11,616 bases of DNA, taken from assembly GCA_902795905.1 (NCBI GenBank), contig CADBMY010000275.1:1-11616 (forward strand), given 5' to 3'. Below the pieces are notes generated by a model. The model was not told where the DNA came from. It did no database searches and worked only from the letters and a program-made list of their open reading frames with translations. This DNA is from an uncultured Erysipelotrichaceae bacterium (GTDB lineage: Bacteria > Bacillota_I > Bacilli_A > Erysipelotrichales > Erysipelotrichaceae). This document shows positions 5,517-11,616 of this stretch, one piece after another. Position 1 is the stretch's first letter; the number at the start of each line of letters is the position of its first letter. The position numbers and the translations under genes were made by a program.

Positions 5517-7280
5517 TTAGTCAAATACCTTGAATCTCTCTTTAGGAGAATAAGATGTATGCAGAAGCTTTTCAGCAAGTTCACTTCCGGGTTTCTCCAG
5601 ATAGTTCTGGTAGAGTTCCTGGATCTGTGTATTCTCACTGGAAACACGTACTTCCTTGATCTGATCTTCATCATAGAGAGCTTTCATACGGAGATTTCTG
5701 TATCCCATACCAAGCTTGCCGTTCTTGATGCGGCTGGGAACGATCGACTGACCGCCGCCGTTGATGCATCCGCCCGGGCATCCCATGACTTCGATGAATG
5801 TATACTTGGATGTACCGTTCTTAACTTCTTCAAGCAGAGGCTTCGCAGCTGTCATACTTGAAGTAATAGCGATCCAGAGCTTATTGCCGGCAATATCGAT
5901 CTCGGCTTCCTTGACACCTTCCATACCACGGCAGGCTTCAAAGTCGACCTTCTCCAGTTTCTTGCCTTCCAGCTGCTGTTTCACAGTACGCAGAGCTGCC
6001 TCCATAACACCGCCAGATGCACCGAAGATGACACCGGCACCGCTATACTCACCGAACAGATCAGCATCGAAATCCTCATCAGGGAGTTCTTCGAAGTCAA
6101 TACCGTACAGTTTGATCAGACGTGCAGCCTCACGTGTAGTGAGAACAGCATCAACATCCTGATAACCGGAAGTATTGCACTCAGGTCTGACGATCTCAGC
6201 CTTCTTTGCGATACAAGGCATGATCGATACAACATAGATATCCTTAGGATCAATGTTATGACGCTCTGCCCAGTAGGACTTGACCATCGCGCCAAGCATC
6301 ATATGCGGAGACTTGGAGGAAGACAGATGCGGCAGTAATTCAGGATACTCAAACTCGATGTAACGGATCCAGCCCGGAGAGCAGGATGTAAACATCGGTA
6401 ATGTACCGCCGTGCTGCAGACGTTCAAGAAGCTCATTGCCCTCTTCCATGATCGTCAGGTCAGCACCGAAGTTTGTATCATAGACACGGTCGAAACCACA
6501 GCGTCTTAATGCTGCAGCCATCTTGCCTGTCACTCTCGAACCGATCGGCATGCCGAATTCTTCACCGAGAGATGCACGTACTGCCGGAGCTGTCTGTACG
6601 ATAACTGTCTTATTCGGGTCATTCAGAGCCTGAACAACATCCGTGATGTTTTCCTTCTCTGTCAGAGCGCCGACAGGACAGTTGATGACACACTGACCGC
6701 ACTGCATGCAGTTTACGTTATTGAAGCTCTGGTTGAAGATCGGAGCAACGATCGTATTGAAGCCTCTGTTCTCGAAACCGAGAATACCAAGGCCCTGTAC
6801 TTTCTTACATGTGTCGATGCATCTGCCGCAGAGAACACACTTGGATGTATCTCTGACGATACCTGTGCTGAAATCATCGTAGGAAGGCTTTGTATGTTCA
6901 CCCTCAAACTTATTCTCACGGATACCGAGCTCTTCACACAGTGTCTGCAGTTCACAGTTCTGATTGCGTTTGCAGGACAGACAGTTCTTGTTGTGGTTGG
7001 ACATGATCAGTTCCACGGAATTCCTGCGTCCCTTAAGAGCACGCTCGGAATTTGTGAATACTTCCATACCCTCACTGACAGGTGTTGTACATGCGGACAG
7101 CAGTGTTCTGCCTCTCTTTACTTCAACAAGACAGACACGGCATGCACCGGACTTTGTGATACCCTTCAGGTAGCACAGTGTAGGGATATAAATACCGTTT
7201 GCACGGGCAGCTTCAAGGATCGTCTGACCCGCTTCAGCGGTAATGTCAATACCGTTGATCTTTAAATTTACAGTTGCCAT
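5517..7280 (-). CDS. hydA: [FeFe] hydrogenase catalytic subunit HydA
   Basis: HydA reversibly reduces protons to H2 at the H-cluster in the cytoplasm. Domains in order: a plant-type [2Fe-2S] domain with Cys36, Cys47, Cys50, Cys64; a His-ligated [4Fe-4S] cluster with His96, Cys100, Cys103, Cys109; two [4Fe-4S] clusters in CVLCGRCIDTC (148-158) and CMQCGQCVINCP (191-202); then the H domain. The H-cluster motifs are L1 TSCSPGW (298-304), L2 MPCIAKKAE (354-362) and L3 EVMGCPGGCINGGGQ (497-511). The length of 587 and this layout match the M3-type subunit of multimeric NAD-linked enzymes; it lacks the additional C-terminal [2Fe-2S] domain of the longer Thermotoga form. L1 has Ser where many enzymes have a second Cys, a variant I recall from other clostridial HydA proteins. 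The ribosome site AAGGAGG (7288-7294) overlaps the hydB stop, 12 bp upstream, so expression is coupled. It is the last gene of the operon. Maturases HydE, HydF and HydG must be encoded elsewhere. Confidence 0.96.
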   Translation of the reverse strand: MATVNLKINGIDITAEAGQTILEAARANGIYIPTLCYLKGITKSGACRVCLVEVKRGRTLLSACTTPVSEGMEVFTNSERALKGRRNSVELIMSNHNKNCLSCKRNQNCELQTLCEELGIRENKFEGEHTKPSYDDFSTGIVRDTSKCVLCGRCIDTCKKVQGLGILGFENRGFNTIVAPIFNQSFNNVNCMQCGQCVINCPVGALTEKENITDVVQALNDPNKTVIVQTAPAVRASLGEEFGMPIGSRVTGKMAAALRRCGFDRVYDTNFGADLTIMEEGNELLERLQHGGTLPMFTSCSPGWIRYIEFEYPELLPHLSSSKSPHMMLGAMVKSYWAERHNIDPKDIYVVSIMPCIAKKAEIVRPECNTSGYQDVDAVLTTREAARLIKLYGIDFEELPDEDFDADLFGEYSGAGVIFGASGGVMEAALRTVKQQLEGKKLEKVDFEACRGMEGVKEAEIDIAGNKLWIAITSSMTAAKPLLEEVKNGTSKYTFIEVMGCPGGCINGGGQSIVPSRIKNGKLGMGYRNLRMKALYDEDQIKEVRVSSENTQIQELYQNYLEKPGSELAEKLLHTSYSPKERFKVFD

Positions 7281-7292
7281 GACCGTTCCTCC

Positions 7293-9089
7293 TTACTTTC
7301 TAACGACAGCGCCGAAACGGCACGCACTCATACATGCACCGCACTTGATGCACTTGCTTGTATCGATCTTATAAGCTTCCTTGCCGGGAACGCCGGAGAT
7401 CGCATCAGCAGGACATCCTCTTGCGCACATGGAGCATTTCTTACACTTATCCGGATCAATGGAGTATGTCAGCAGGCTCTTGCAGACACCGGCAGGACAT
7501 CTCTTATCAACGATATGAGCGATATATTCATCACGGAAGTGAGAAAGTGTGGAAAGGATCGGGTTAGGTGCTGTCTGGCCGAGACCGCAGAGAGCTGTAT
7601 CTCTGATCTCATAGCAGAGCTGTTCCATCTCATCGAGCAGTTCGAGTGTTCCCTCACCCTCGGTGATCTTTGTCAGCATTTCCAGCAGACGCTTTGTACC
7701 GACACGGCACGGTGTACACTTACCACAGGACTCATCAACGATGAATTCCATGTAGAAGCGGGCAACGTCTACCATACAGTTGTCTTCATCAAGAACGATC
7801 ATACCGCCGGATCCCATCATGGAACCTGCAGCAATCAGGTTATCGTAGTCGATCGGTGTATCCAGTTCTTTCTCGGTCAGACATCCGCCGGAAGGTCCGC
7901 CGGTCTGTACAGCCTTGAATTCCTTGTTGTTCGGGCAGCCGCCGCCGATCTCATAGATGATCTCACGCAGTGTTGTTCCCATCGGAACTTCAACAAGACC
8001 TGTATTCTTGATCTTGCCGCCGAGTGCGAATACCTTTGTACCCTTGGACTTTTCCGTACCGATACCGGCATACCACTCTGCACCCTTGAGGATGATCTGT
8101 GCTACATTGGCGATCGTCTCAACGTTGTTGATGGATGTAGGCTTGCCCCATACACCGGAAACAGCCGGGAACGGCGGTTTCGGATTCGGCATACCGCGCT
8201 TACCTTCGATAGACGAGATCAGAGCTGTCTCTTCACCGCAGACGAAGGCACCGGCACCAAGTCTTAACTCAAGATCGAAGTCAAAGCCGGAACCGAAGAT
8301 ATTCTTGCCGAGCAGACCGAGAGACTTTGCCTGGTTGATGGCAATACGCAGACGCTGAACAGCGATAGGATATTCAGCACGGATATAGATGTAACCATGA
8401 TGAGCACCGACAGCGTAGGCCATGATCGCCATACCTTCAATGATCGCATTCGGATCACCTTCCAGGATGGATCTGTCCATAAACGCACCCGGATCGCCTT
8501 CATCAGCATTACAGATGACATACTTCTCATCACCCGGCTGATCCTTCTCAAACTGCCATTTAACGCCTGTAGGGAAGCCGGCACCGCCTCTTCCGCGCAG
8601 ACCGGAAGCCTTCATGACATCAATAACATCCTGAGGTGTCATCTCTGTCAGAGCCTTACCTAAAGCCTGATAACCATCAACAGCAATATATTCTTCAATA
8701 TCTTCAGGATTGATCTTACCGCAGTTGCGCAGTGCAATACGCTGCTGCTTCTCATAGAACTTGATCTTGTCGATATCATAGATCTTTTCCTTTGTGATAA
8801 GATCCTCATCCGTCAGCTCAAGCTCTGTAACAACACGTCCCTTATACAGATGTTCGGAAACGATACGTTCAACATCCGAAGGTTTAACATGGTTATAGAA
8901 TACCTTATCAGGATAAACAGCGACGATCGGACCCTTCTGGCATAAGCCGAAACATCCGGTCTTGATTACCTTAACTTCATTCTCCAGACCGTATTTTTTG
9001 AGGGCTTCATTAAAATTGTCATAGATCAGTGCTGAATCGCTGGCTGTACAACCCGTACCTGCGCAGCAGAGAACATTTGTACGATACAT
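7293..9089 (-). CDS. hydB: NAD(H)-binding hydrogenase subunit HydB (NuoF-like)
   Basis: This flavoprotein passes electrons between NAD(H), FMN and the HydA clusters. Residues 1-95 are a thioredoxin-like [2Fe-2S] domain with the canonical Cys9, Cys14, Cys46 and Cys50. The NuoF core has the FMN/NAD loop GLRGRGGAGFPTGVKW (163-178), CNADEGDPGAFMDR (193-206) and GAGAFVCGEETALISSIEG (278-296 region). A [4Fe-4S] site is formed by ESCGKCTPC (454-461) and Cys501. The C-terminus carries two ferredoxin-type [4Fe-4S] motifs, CKKCSMCARGCP (549-560) and CIKCGACMSAC (580-590). CPAGVC (531-536), just before them, may hold a metal. The 598 residues and this layout fit HydB of electron-bifurcating or NADH-dependent hydrogenases rather than the shorter NuoF of complex I. 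The start at 9089 lies 3 bp after the stop of the small Fe-S gene, with AAGGAGGC at 9097-9104. Whether the complex bifurcates with ferredoxin cannot be told from sequence. Confidence 0.96.
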   Translation of the reverse strand: MYRTNVLCCAGTGCTASDSALIYDNFNEALKKYGLENEVKVIKTGCFGLCQKGPIVAVYPDKVFYNHVKPSDVERIVSEHLYKGRVVTELELTDEDLITKEKIYDIDKIKFYEKQQRIALRNCGKINPEDIEEYIAVDGYQALGKALTEMTPQDVIDVMKASGLRGRGGAGFPTGVKWQFEKDQPGDEKYVICNADEGDPGAFMDRSILEGDPNAIIEGMAIMAYAVGAHHGYIYIRAEYPIAVQRLRIAINQAKSLGLLGKNIFGSGFDFDLELRLGAGAFVCGEETALISSIEGKRGMPNPKPPFPAVSGVWGKPTSINNVETIANVAQIILKGAEWYAGIGTEKSKGTKVFALGGKIKNTGLVEVPMGTTLREIIYEIGGGCPNNKEFKAVQTGGPSGGCLTEKELDTPIDYDNLIAAGSMMGSGGMIVLDEDNCMVDVARFYMEFIVDESCGKCTPCRVGTKRLLEMLTKITEGEGTLELLDEMEQLCYEIRDTALCGLGQTAPNPILSTLSHFRDEYIAHIVDKRCPAGVCKSLLTYSIDPDKCKKCSMCARGCPADAISGVPGKEAYKIDTSKCIKCGACMSACRFGAVVRK

Positions 9090-9092
9090 TAA

Positions 9093-9467
9093 TTATGCCT
9101 CCTTGCTCTGGGCAGCATTTACAGTGAACTCTTCGATAATGTGACCTTTACCGATATGCTCTTCCAGAATCTTTGCCGCCTTATCCGGGTTTACATGAAC
9201 ATAAGTTGTATGCTCACCATCTTTTCCGTATACTTCTACGATCGGCTCATAGACGCACATACCAATGCATCCTGTCTGTGTGATCGTGCAGTTATACGAT
9301 TTTTCTGCTGTCTCCTCAACAAGACGGTTTAAGACCGGACGTGCACCGGCTGCGATACCGCAGGTAGCCATACCGACAACAACACGGTAGTCCTTCTCAC
9401 CCTCGCGCATTTCGACACGCTTTAACGCTGCTTCACGCATCTTTTTGAGATCTTCTAAACTCTTCAT
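9093..9467 (-). CDS. Small thioredoxin-like [2Fe-2S] protein of the hydrogenase operon
   Basis: The 124-residue protein has a helical N-terminus (1-25) and a thioredoxin-like ferredoxin fold with VVVGMATCGIAAGAR (29-43) and TQTGCIGMCVYEPIVEVY (63-80). It resembles the C-terminal half of NuoE/HydC and the N-terminus of HydB, and is probably an electron carrier or an additional subunit of the hydrogenase. It has four cysteines, 36, 60, 67 and 71. The last pair is canonical, but the usual partner five residues after the first Cys is Gly41, so ligation, if it occurs, is unusual. It lacks the N-terminal four-helix part of a full HydC (about 160 residues). Its ATG overlaps the TGA of the upstream ATPase gene (ATGA) and the ribosome site AAAGGAGG (9475-9482) lies inside that gene. 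Similar small genes sit directly before hydB in clostridial operons I recall. Confidence 0.85.
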   Translation of the reverse strand: MKSLEDLKKMREAALKRVEMREGEKDYRVVVGMATCGIAAGARPVLNRLVEETAEKSYNCTITQTGCIGMCVYEPIVEVYGKDGEHTTYVHVNPDKAAKILEEHIGKGHIIEEFTVNAAQSKEA

Positions 9468-10018
9468 CTCATTTCCTCCTTTGCTTGTTCAATGCCCTCG
9501 TTTATATAAGATCTGATCCAGAGGAGGATATCAGGTTCACAAATGCTTACGCCCTCTAACTGTTCCTTAATATCTGCCGTTCTGAATAAGAACTCATTGA
9601 CATCTGTTACATAACGCAGTTCATAATCGATGTCTTCATTGGACTGTATGCACTGCATCATCATAGCTCCGATATTCCCCATTGGCGGAGTATCTATGTG
9701 ATCGCGCTGTACAGATGCCGTTAGTTTTGTGCCAACACCCAGTGTACTGTCGATATGCAGCGAACCTCCGCAGGTCTCCGTAAGACCCTTCATAAAGGCC
9801 AGCCCCATACCGATGCTCCGGGTATTTCTTGATGTTGTAAAGGGATCCGTTACCTTGGCAAGAAACTCAGGTGTCATACCCCTTCCGTCATCTTCTATCT
9901 CCATCAGGATCAGGTTTCTGAGGATACTGTCAGTAATAACGATTCTGATCAGCCGGGCATCCGCCCCGATACTGTTCATAATGATTTCCAGCATATGCAT
10001 TGCCAGATCTTCCATCAT
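9464..10018 (-). CDS. Stand-alone HATPase_c ATPase of the hydrogenase operon
   Basis: This is a GHKL-type ATP-binding domain like those of histidine kinases and anti-sigma factors. Visible boxes are the N box LEIIMNSIGADA (10-21), D/G1 box IEDDGRGM (41-48), F box DPFTTSRNTR (58-67), G2 box IGMGLAFMK (69-77) and GVGTKL (94-99). A C-terminal part of about 85 residues (HIDTPPMGNIGAMMMQ onward) has no recognisable domain, but recurs in hydrogenase-linked members that I recall. There is no dimerisation/phosphoacceptor histidine domain, so it is not a complete sensor kinase. It may phosphorylate, or bind and hold, a partner protein in response to redox state; this is inference from the neighbours. 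The start is one of two consecutive ATG codons (10018 or 10015) overlapping the stop of the PHP gene; the site ACAGGA upstream is weak, so translation is probably coupled. The stop overlaps the next ATG. Confidence 0.88.
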   Translation of the reverse strand: MMEDLAMHMLEIIMNSIGADARLIRIVITDSILRNLILMEIEDDGRGMTPEFLAKVTDPFTTSRNTRSIGMGLAFMKGLTETCGGSLHIDSTLGVGTKLTASVQRDHIDTPPMGNIGAMMMQCIQSNEDIDYELRYVTDVNEFLFRTADIKEQLEGVSICEPDILLWIRSYINEGIEQAKEEMR

Positions 10019-10716
10019 ATCCTGTCACCCCACAGCCTGCTGAAGTCTTTATCTGATATCTCGTGCTCCCTTTCTGAGATATCGATCAGTCTGTGCGCAT
10101 CGGAATCGATCAGCCAGACCGTATCATTCTCCCTGATCCAGGGATGTGTATCAAGCACTCTCTGTTTCTGTTCGGGAGTCTTTACCTCAAGACCGTCATA
10201 AGGCAGTCCCATCGGTATAAAACCAAGCTGGTTTGTCACACTGTTCTCTCTGTCAAGAACATGTGCCAGTACGGCAGCACCGCCGCACTCGTGGATCTTA
10301 TCCACCGTTTCTTCCAGACTGACATCCAGCGATACCAGCAGAAGTCTGTCCTCGGTGCCGATGACCTGATCATTTTCATCACAGATCAGCTGATCACCGA
10401 AGAAATCCGTTCTGTTCGGTATATCCGGCATGTGCATGTCGATCCATTCCTGAAACGGATACGTATCTTCAAGTCTGCGGAACAGACCGAGAATATGCAC
10501 TTCTTCGATCGTCTGGATCTCGCAGCCGCAGAGCACTTTCATGCCTGTTGCTTCGGCCGCTTTGACAAATGCAGGCAGCTGTTTCGTCGAGTTATGATCC
10601 GTCAGTGCGATCAGATCCAACTCCTTGATCAAAGCCATGTTGCAGATATTGTTGGGAGTCATTTCATTCTCCGCACATGGTGAGAGACAGCTGTGCATAT
10701 GCAGGTCGTAAAACAT
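10015..10716 (-). CDS. PHP-domain metal-dependent phosphoesterase
   Basis: The 233-residue protein has a PHP (polymerase and histidinol phosphatase) fold. Metal ligands in order: His6 and His8 in DLHMHS, Asp40-His41 in TDHNS, Glu66 in GCEIQT, His74, His152 in LAHV, and Asp206-x-His208 in DSDAH. All the expected ligands are present, so it should be active, probably on a phosphomonoester such as a nucleotide or nucleoside bisphosphate (compare the TrpH/YciV group); the substrate is unknown. Its start overlaps the DRTGG stop by one base (TAATG) with no strong ribosome site, and its end overlaps the ATPase start. Placement between a DRTGG protein and an ATPase suggests that it removes a phosphate or a nucleotide signal in the regulatory module, rather than serving general metabolism. 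Confidence 0.88.
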   Translation of the reverse strand: MFYDLHMHSCLSPCAENEMTPNNICNMALIKELDLIALTDHNSTKQLPAFVKAAEATGMKVLCGCEIQTIEEVHILGLFRRLEDTYPFQEWIDMHMPDIPNRTDFFGDQLICDENDQVIGTEDRLLLVSLDVSLEETVDKIHECGGAAVLAHVLDRENSVTNQLGFIPMGLPYDGLEVKTPEQKQRVLDTHPWIRENDTVWLIDSDAHRLIDISEREHEISDKDFSRLWGDRI

Positions 10717-11048
10717 TACACACCTGCTTCGATCATCTTTTTCGCTGTTTCAAATACAGGGATACCTGTCTCTATGACAGCGATCTCCTCTTCCTCTGCT
10801 CTTGCAGCGATCTCTTCCGGAAGATTAGCTCCGTCAGCGATCAGTATGCAGGAGAATTCGCGAAGTTTGGAAACAGCAATAATATTCATATGAACCTGAA
10901 CTGTGATCCAGGCCTGACCCGGTTCCCCGTTGCCCATGACCCAGCTCAGCAGATCACCGCAGTAAACACCTGTTATTTCGGTATTCAGATCTACGTTCTT
11001 AGTTACTGGTTTCCAGCCGGTCTTTTCGATCAGCTCACTGATTAACAT
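10716..11048 (-). CDS. DRTGG-domain protein of the hydrogenase operon
   Basis: The 110-residue protein consists almost entirely of one DRTGG domain, the module also found in HPr kinase relatives, phosphotransacetylases and CBS-pair proteins; the role is thought to be regulatory ligand binding. Key stretches are the N-terminal LIEKTGWKPV, the VYCGDLLSWVMGNGEPGQAW region (28-47), ITVQVHMNIIAVSKL (48-62), and EEEEIAVIETGIPVFETAKK (84-103). No catalytic or metal-binding motif is visible. The ATG at 11048 has a strong AAGGAGG site (11055-11061) and overlaps the 3' end of the upstream Fe-S gene by 14 bp. Together with the neighbouring genes it probably senses a nucleotide or binds a partner in hydrogenase control; this is inferred only from context. 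Confidence 0.87.
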   Translation of the reverse strand: MLISELIEKTGWKPVTKNVDLNTEITGVYCGDLLSWVMGNGEPGQAWITVQVHMNIIAVSKLREFSCILIADGANLPEEIAARAEEEEIAVIETGIPVFETAKKMIEAGV

Positions 11049-11616
11049 CTTCTTCCTCCTTCATAACAGGCAGTATCCGGCAGTCTGTCAGCTGACGTGT
11101 GCCCTTGACGATCTCTTCAGCCATGATCCTGCATGTCTGCATACCGCAGGCACTGCAGTCATAACCGGGCAGTTTCTCCAGCATCTGATTCACCTTGTTG
11201 AAGAAACTGATCCTCTCGGCAAATGTCTTGATCGTATCCGTCGGGATCGTCATCTCATCGGTAAACATGACATCAAACGGGATCGATATATCCGGACGGT
11301 CATCGGTCTCCGCCAGTGCATGTATGTTGTTCCTGGCAAGATAACTGTTGCCGAAGAGCAGATGCCCTCCTGCACAGCCGTTAAAGCACGGGAACAGATA
11401 CAGAAGCTGGAAAGACTTCAGCAGATCAAACTCTGCCAGATCCAGAATATTTGTTACTTTCTCAAATCCGTCAGCGATCAGGTATTCCGGTTTCTGAAGC
11501 ATCAGTGCAGGATTGCAGGACTGCAGACCGTTACGGTAAGGTCTGACTTTCAGTCTGCCCTGCTCCATATGTCTCTGGATCTCCGGGAAGATATCGACGA
11601 TCGCCAGTGCATGATC
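11035..11616 (-). CDS. C-terminal part of Fe-S protein related to sensory [FeFe] hydrogenases
   Basis: The frame is open from the right edge, so the true start lies outside; the internal ATG at 11568 is not the start. Of 193 visible residues, 66-105 contain LYLFPCFNGCAGGHLLFG (72-89 region), matching the CxxGCxGG core of hydrogenase motif L3, followed by NSYLARNNI as in the group C/D putative sensory [FeFe] hydrogenases. The ExM that normally precedes this motif is missing. Residues 150-179 form an FeS-domain [4Fe-4S] site, Cys154-x2-Cys157-x4-Cys162-x16-Cys179. Ferredoxin clusters and motifs L1 and L2, if present, are beyond the edge. The protein may sense H2 or electron supply and pass this to the DRTGG, PHP and ATPase proteins encoded next. 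It may instead be only an Fe-S electron carrier. The gene overlaps the DRTGG start and is part of the same operon. Confidence 0.75.
   Translation of the reverse strand, partial: DHALAIVDIFPEIQRHMEQGRLKVRPYRNGLQSCNPALMLQKPEYLIADGFEKVTNILDLAEFDLLKSFQLLYLFPCFNGCAGGHLLFGNSYLARNNIHALAETDDRPDISIPFDVMFTDEMTIPTDTIKTFAERISFFNKVNQMLEKLPGYDCSACGMQTCRIMAEEIVKGTRQLTDCRILPVMKEEEDVNQ

Noticed and set aside
6369..6389. HydA motif L1 reading TSCSPGW, taken at first as a damaged active site
   Set aside because: As I recall, serine at this second position is accepted in other clostridial HydA proteins, and motifs L2, L3 and all N-terminal clusters are intact; an alignment would settle it.
7515..8267. Long plus-strand open frame of 250 codons opposite hydB
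   Set aside because: It is a shadow of hydB, whose product has all expected motifs; the antisense product is cysteine-rich with no domain and no start signals.
10093..10683. Plus-strand open frame of 196 codons opposite the PHP gene
   Set aside because: The PHP protein has every metal ligand in order; the antisense frame has no ribosome site and no recognisable feature.

Overview
The window looks like chromosomal DNA of an anaerobic, fermentative, hydrogen-producing Firmicute. Erysipelotrichia or a clostridial relative fits best. The grounds are strong AGGAGG ribosome sites, TTGACA/TATAAT-type promoters, a bacterial ProRS with an editing insertion, an oxygen-sensitive [FeFe] hydrogenase operon and an IMP dehydrogenase of the Tritrichomonas-like subtype. 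The genus cannot be fixed from sequence reading alone. Coding is dense; the longest stretch without a gene is about 120 bases, and no mobile element, CRISPR array, tRNA or rRNA was seen.

Left part (1-3835). A partial gene on the minus strand, with a lysozyme-like sequence pattern, runs off the left edge. Next comes guaB (IMP dehydrogenase, minus strand) with a clear terminator. guaB diverges from proS (prolyl-tRNA synthetase, plus strand), and the two promoters overlap at their -35 elements in a 96-bp gap.

Middle part (3824-5510). A MocR/GntR-type regulator (minus strand) overlaps the 3' end of proS tail to tail. It is degenerate in two ways: the PLP-binding lysine is replaced by glutamine, and the last ~100 residues of the usual aminotransferase-like domain are missing. 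A strong plus-strand terminator hairpin, probably for proS, lies inside its coding region. Divergent from it is a small ECF-transporter S component, probably for a vitamin. Their 66-bp shared gap holds a perfect 8-bp inverted repeat with a 14-bp spacer, placed symmetrically between two promoters that leave almost no 5' leader, and neither gene has a Shine-Dalgarno sequence. This is a compact candidate regulator/transporter switch. The transporter gene and the hydrogenase operon converge on one bidirectional terminator.

Right part (5517-11616, all minus strand). A tightly packed, translationally coupled operon reads from the right edge leftward: a partial Fe-S protein related to the C-terminal part of putative sensory [FeFe] hydrogenases, a DRTGG-domain protein, a PHP-family phosphoesterase, a stand-alone HATPase_c (histidine-kinase/anti-sigma type) ATPase, a small thioredoxin-like [2Fe-2S] protein, HydB (NuoF-like flavoprotein) and HydA (the H-cluster hydrogenase). 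HydA and HydB should couple hydrogen evolution or oxidation to NAD(H), possibly with ferredoxin by electron bifurcation. The four upstream genes look like a redox- or hydrogen-sensing module whose mechanism, as far as I know, has not been worked out. No NuoE-like HydC and no maturases (HydE/F/G) are present in the window; the operon promoter lies beyond the right edge.
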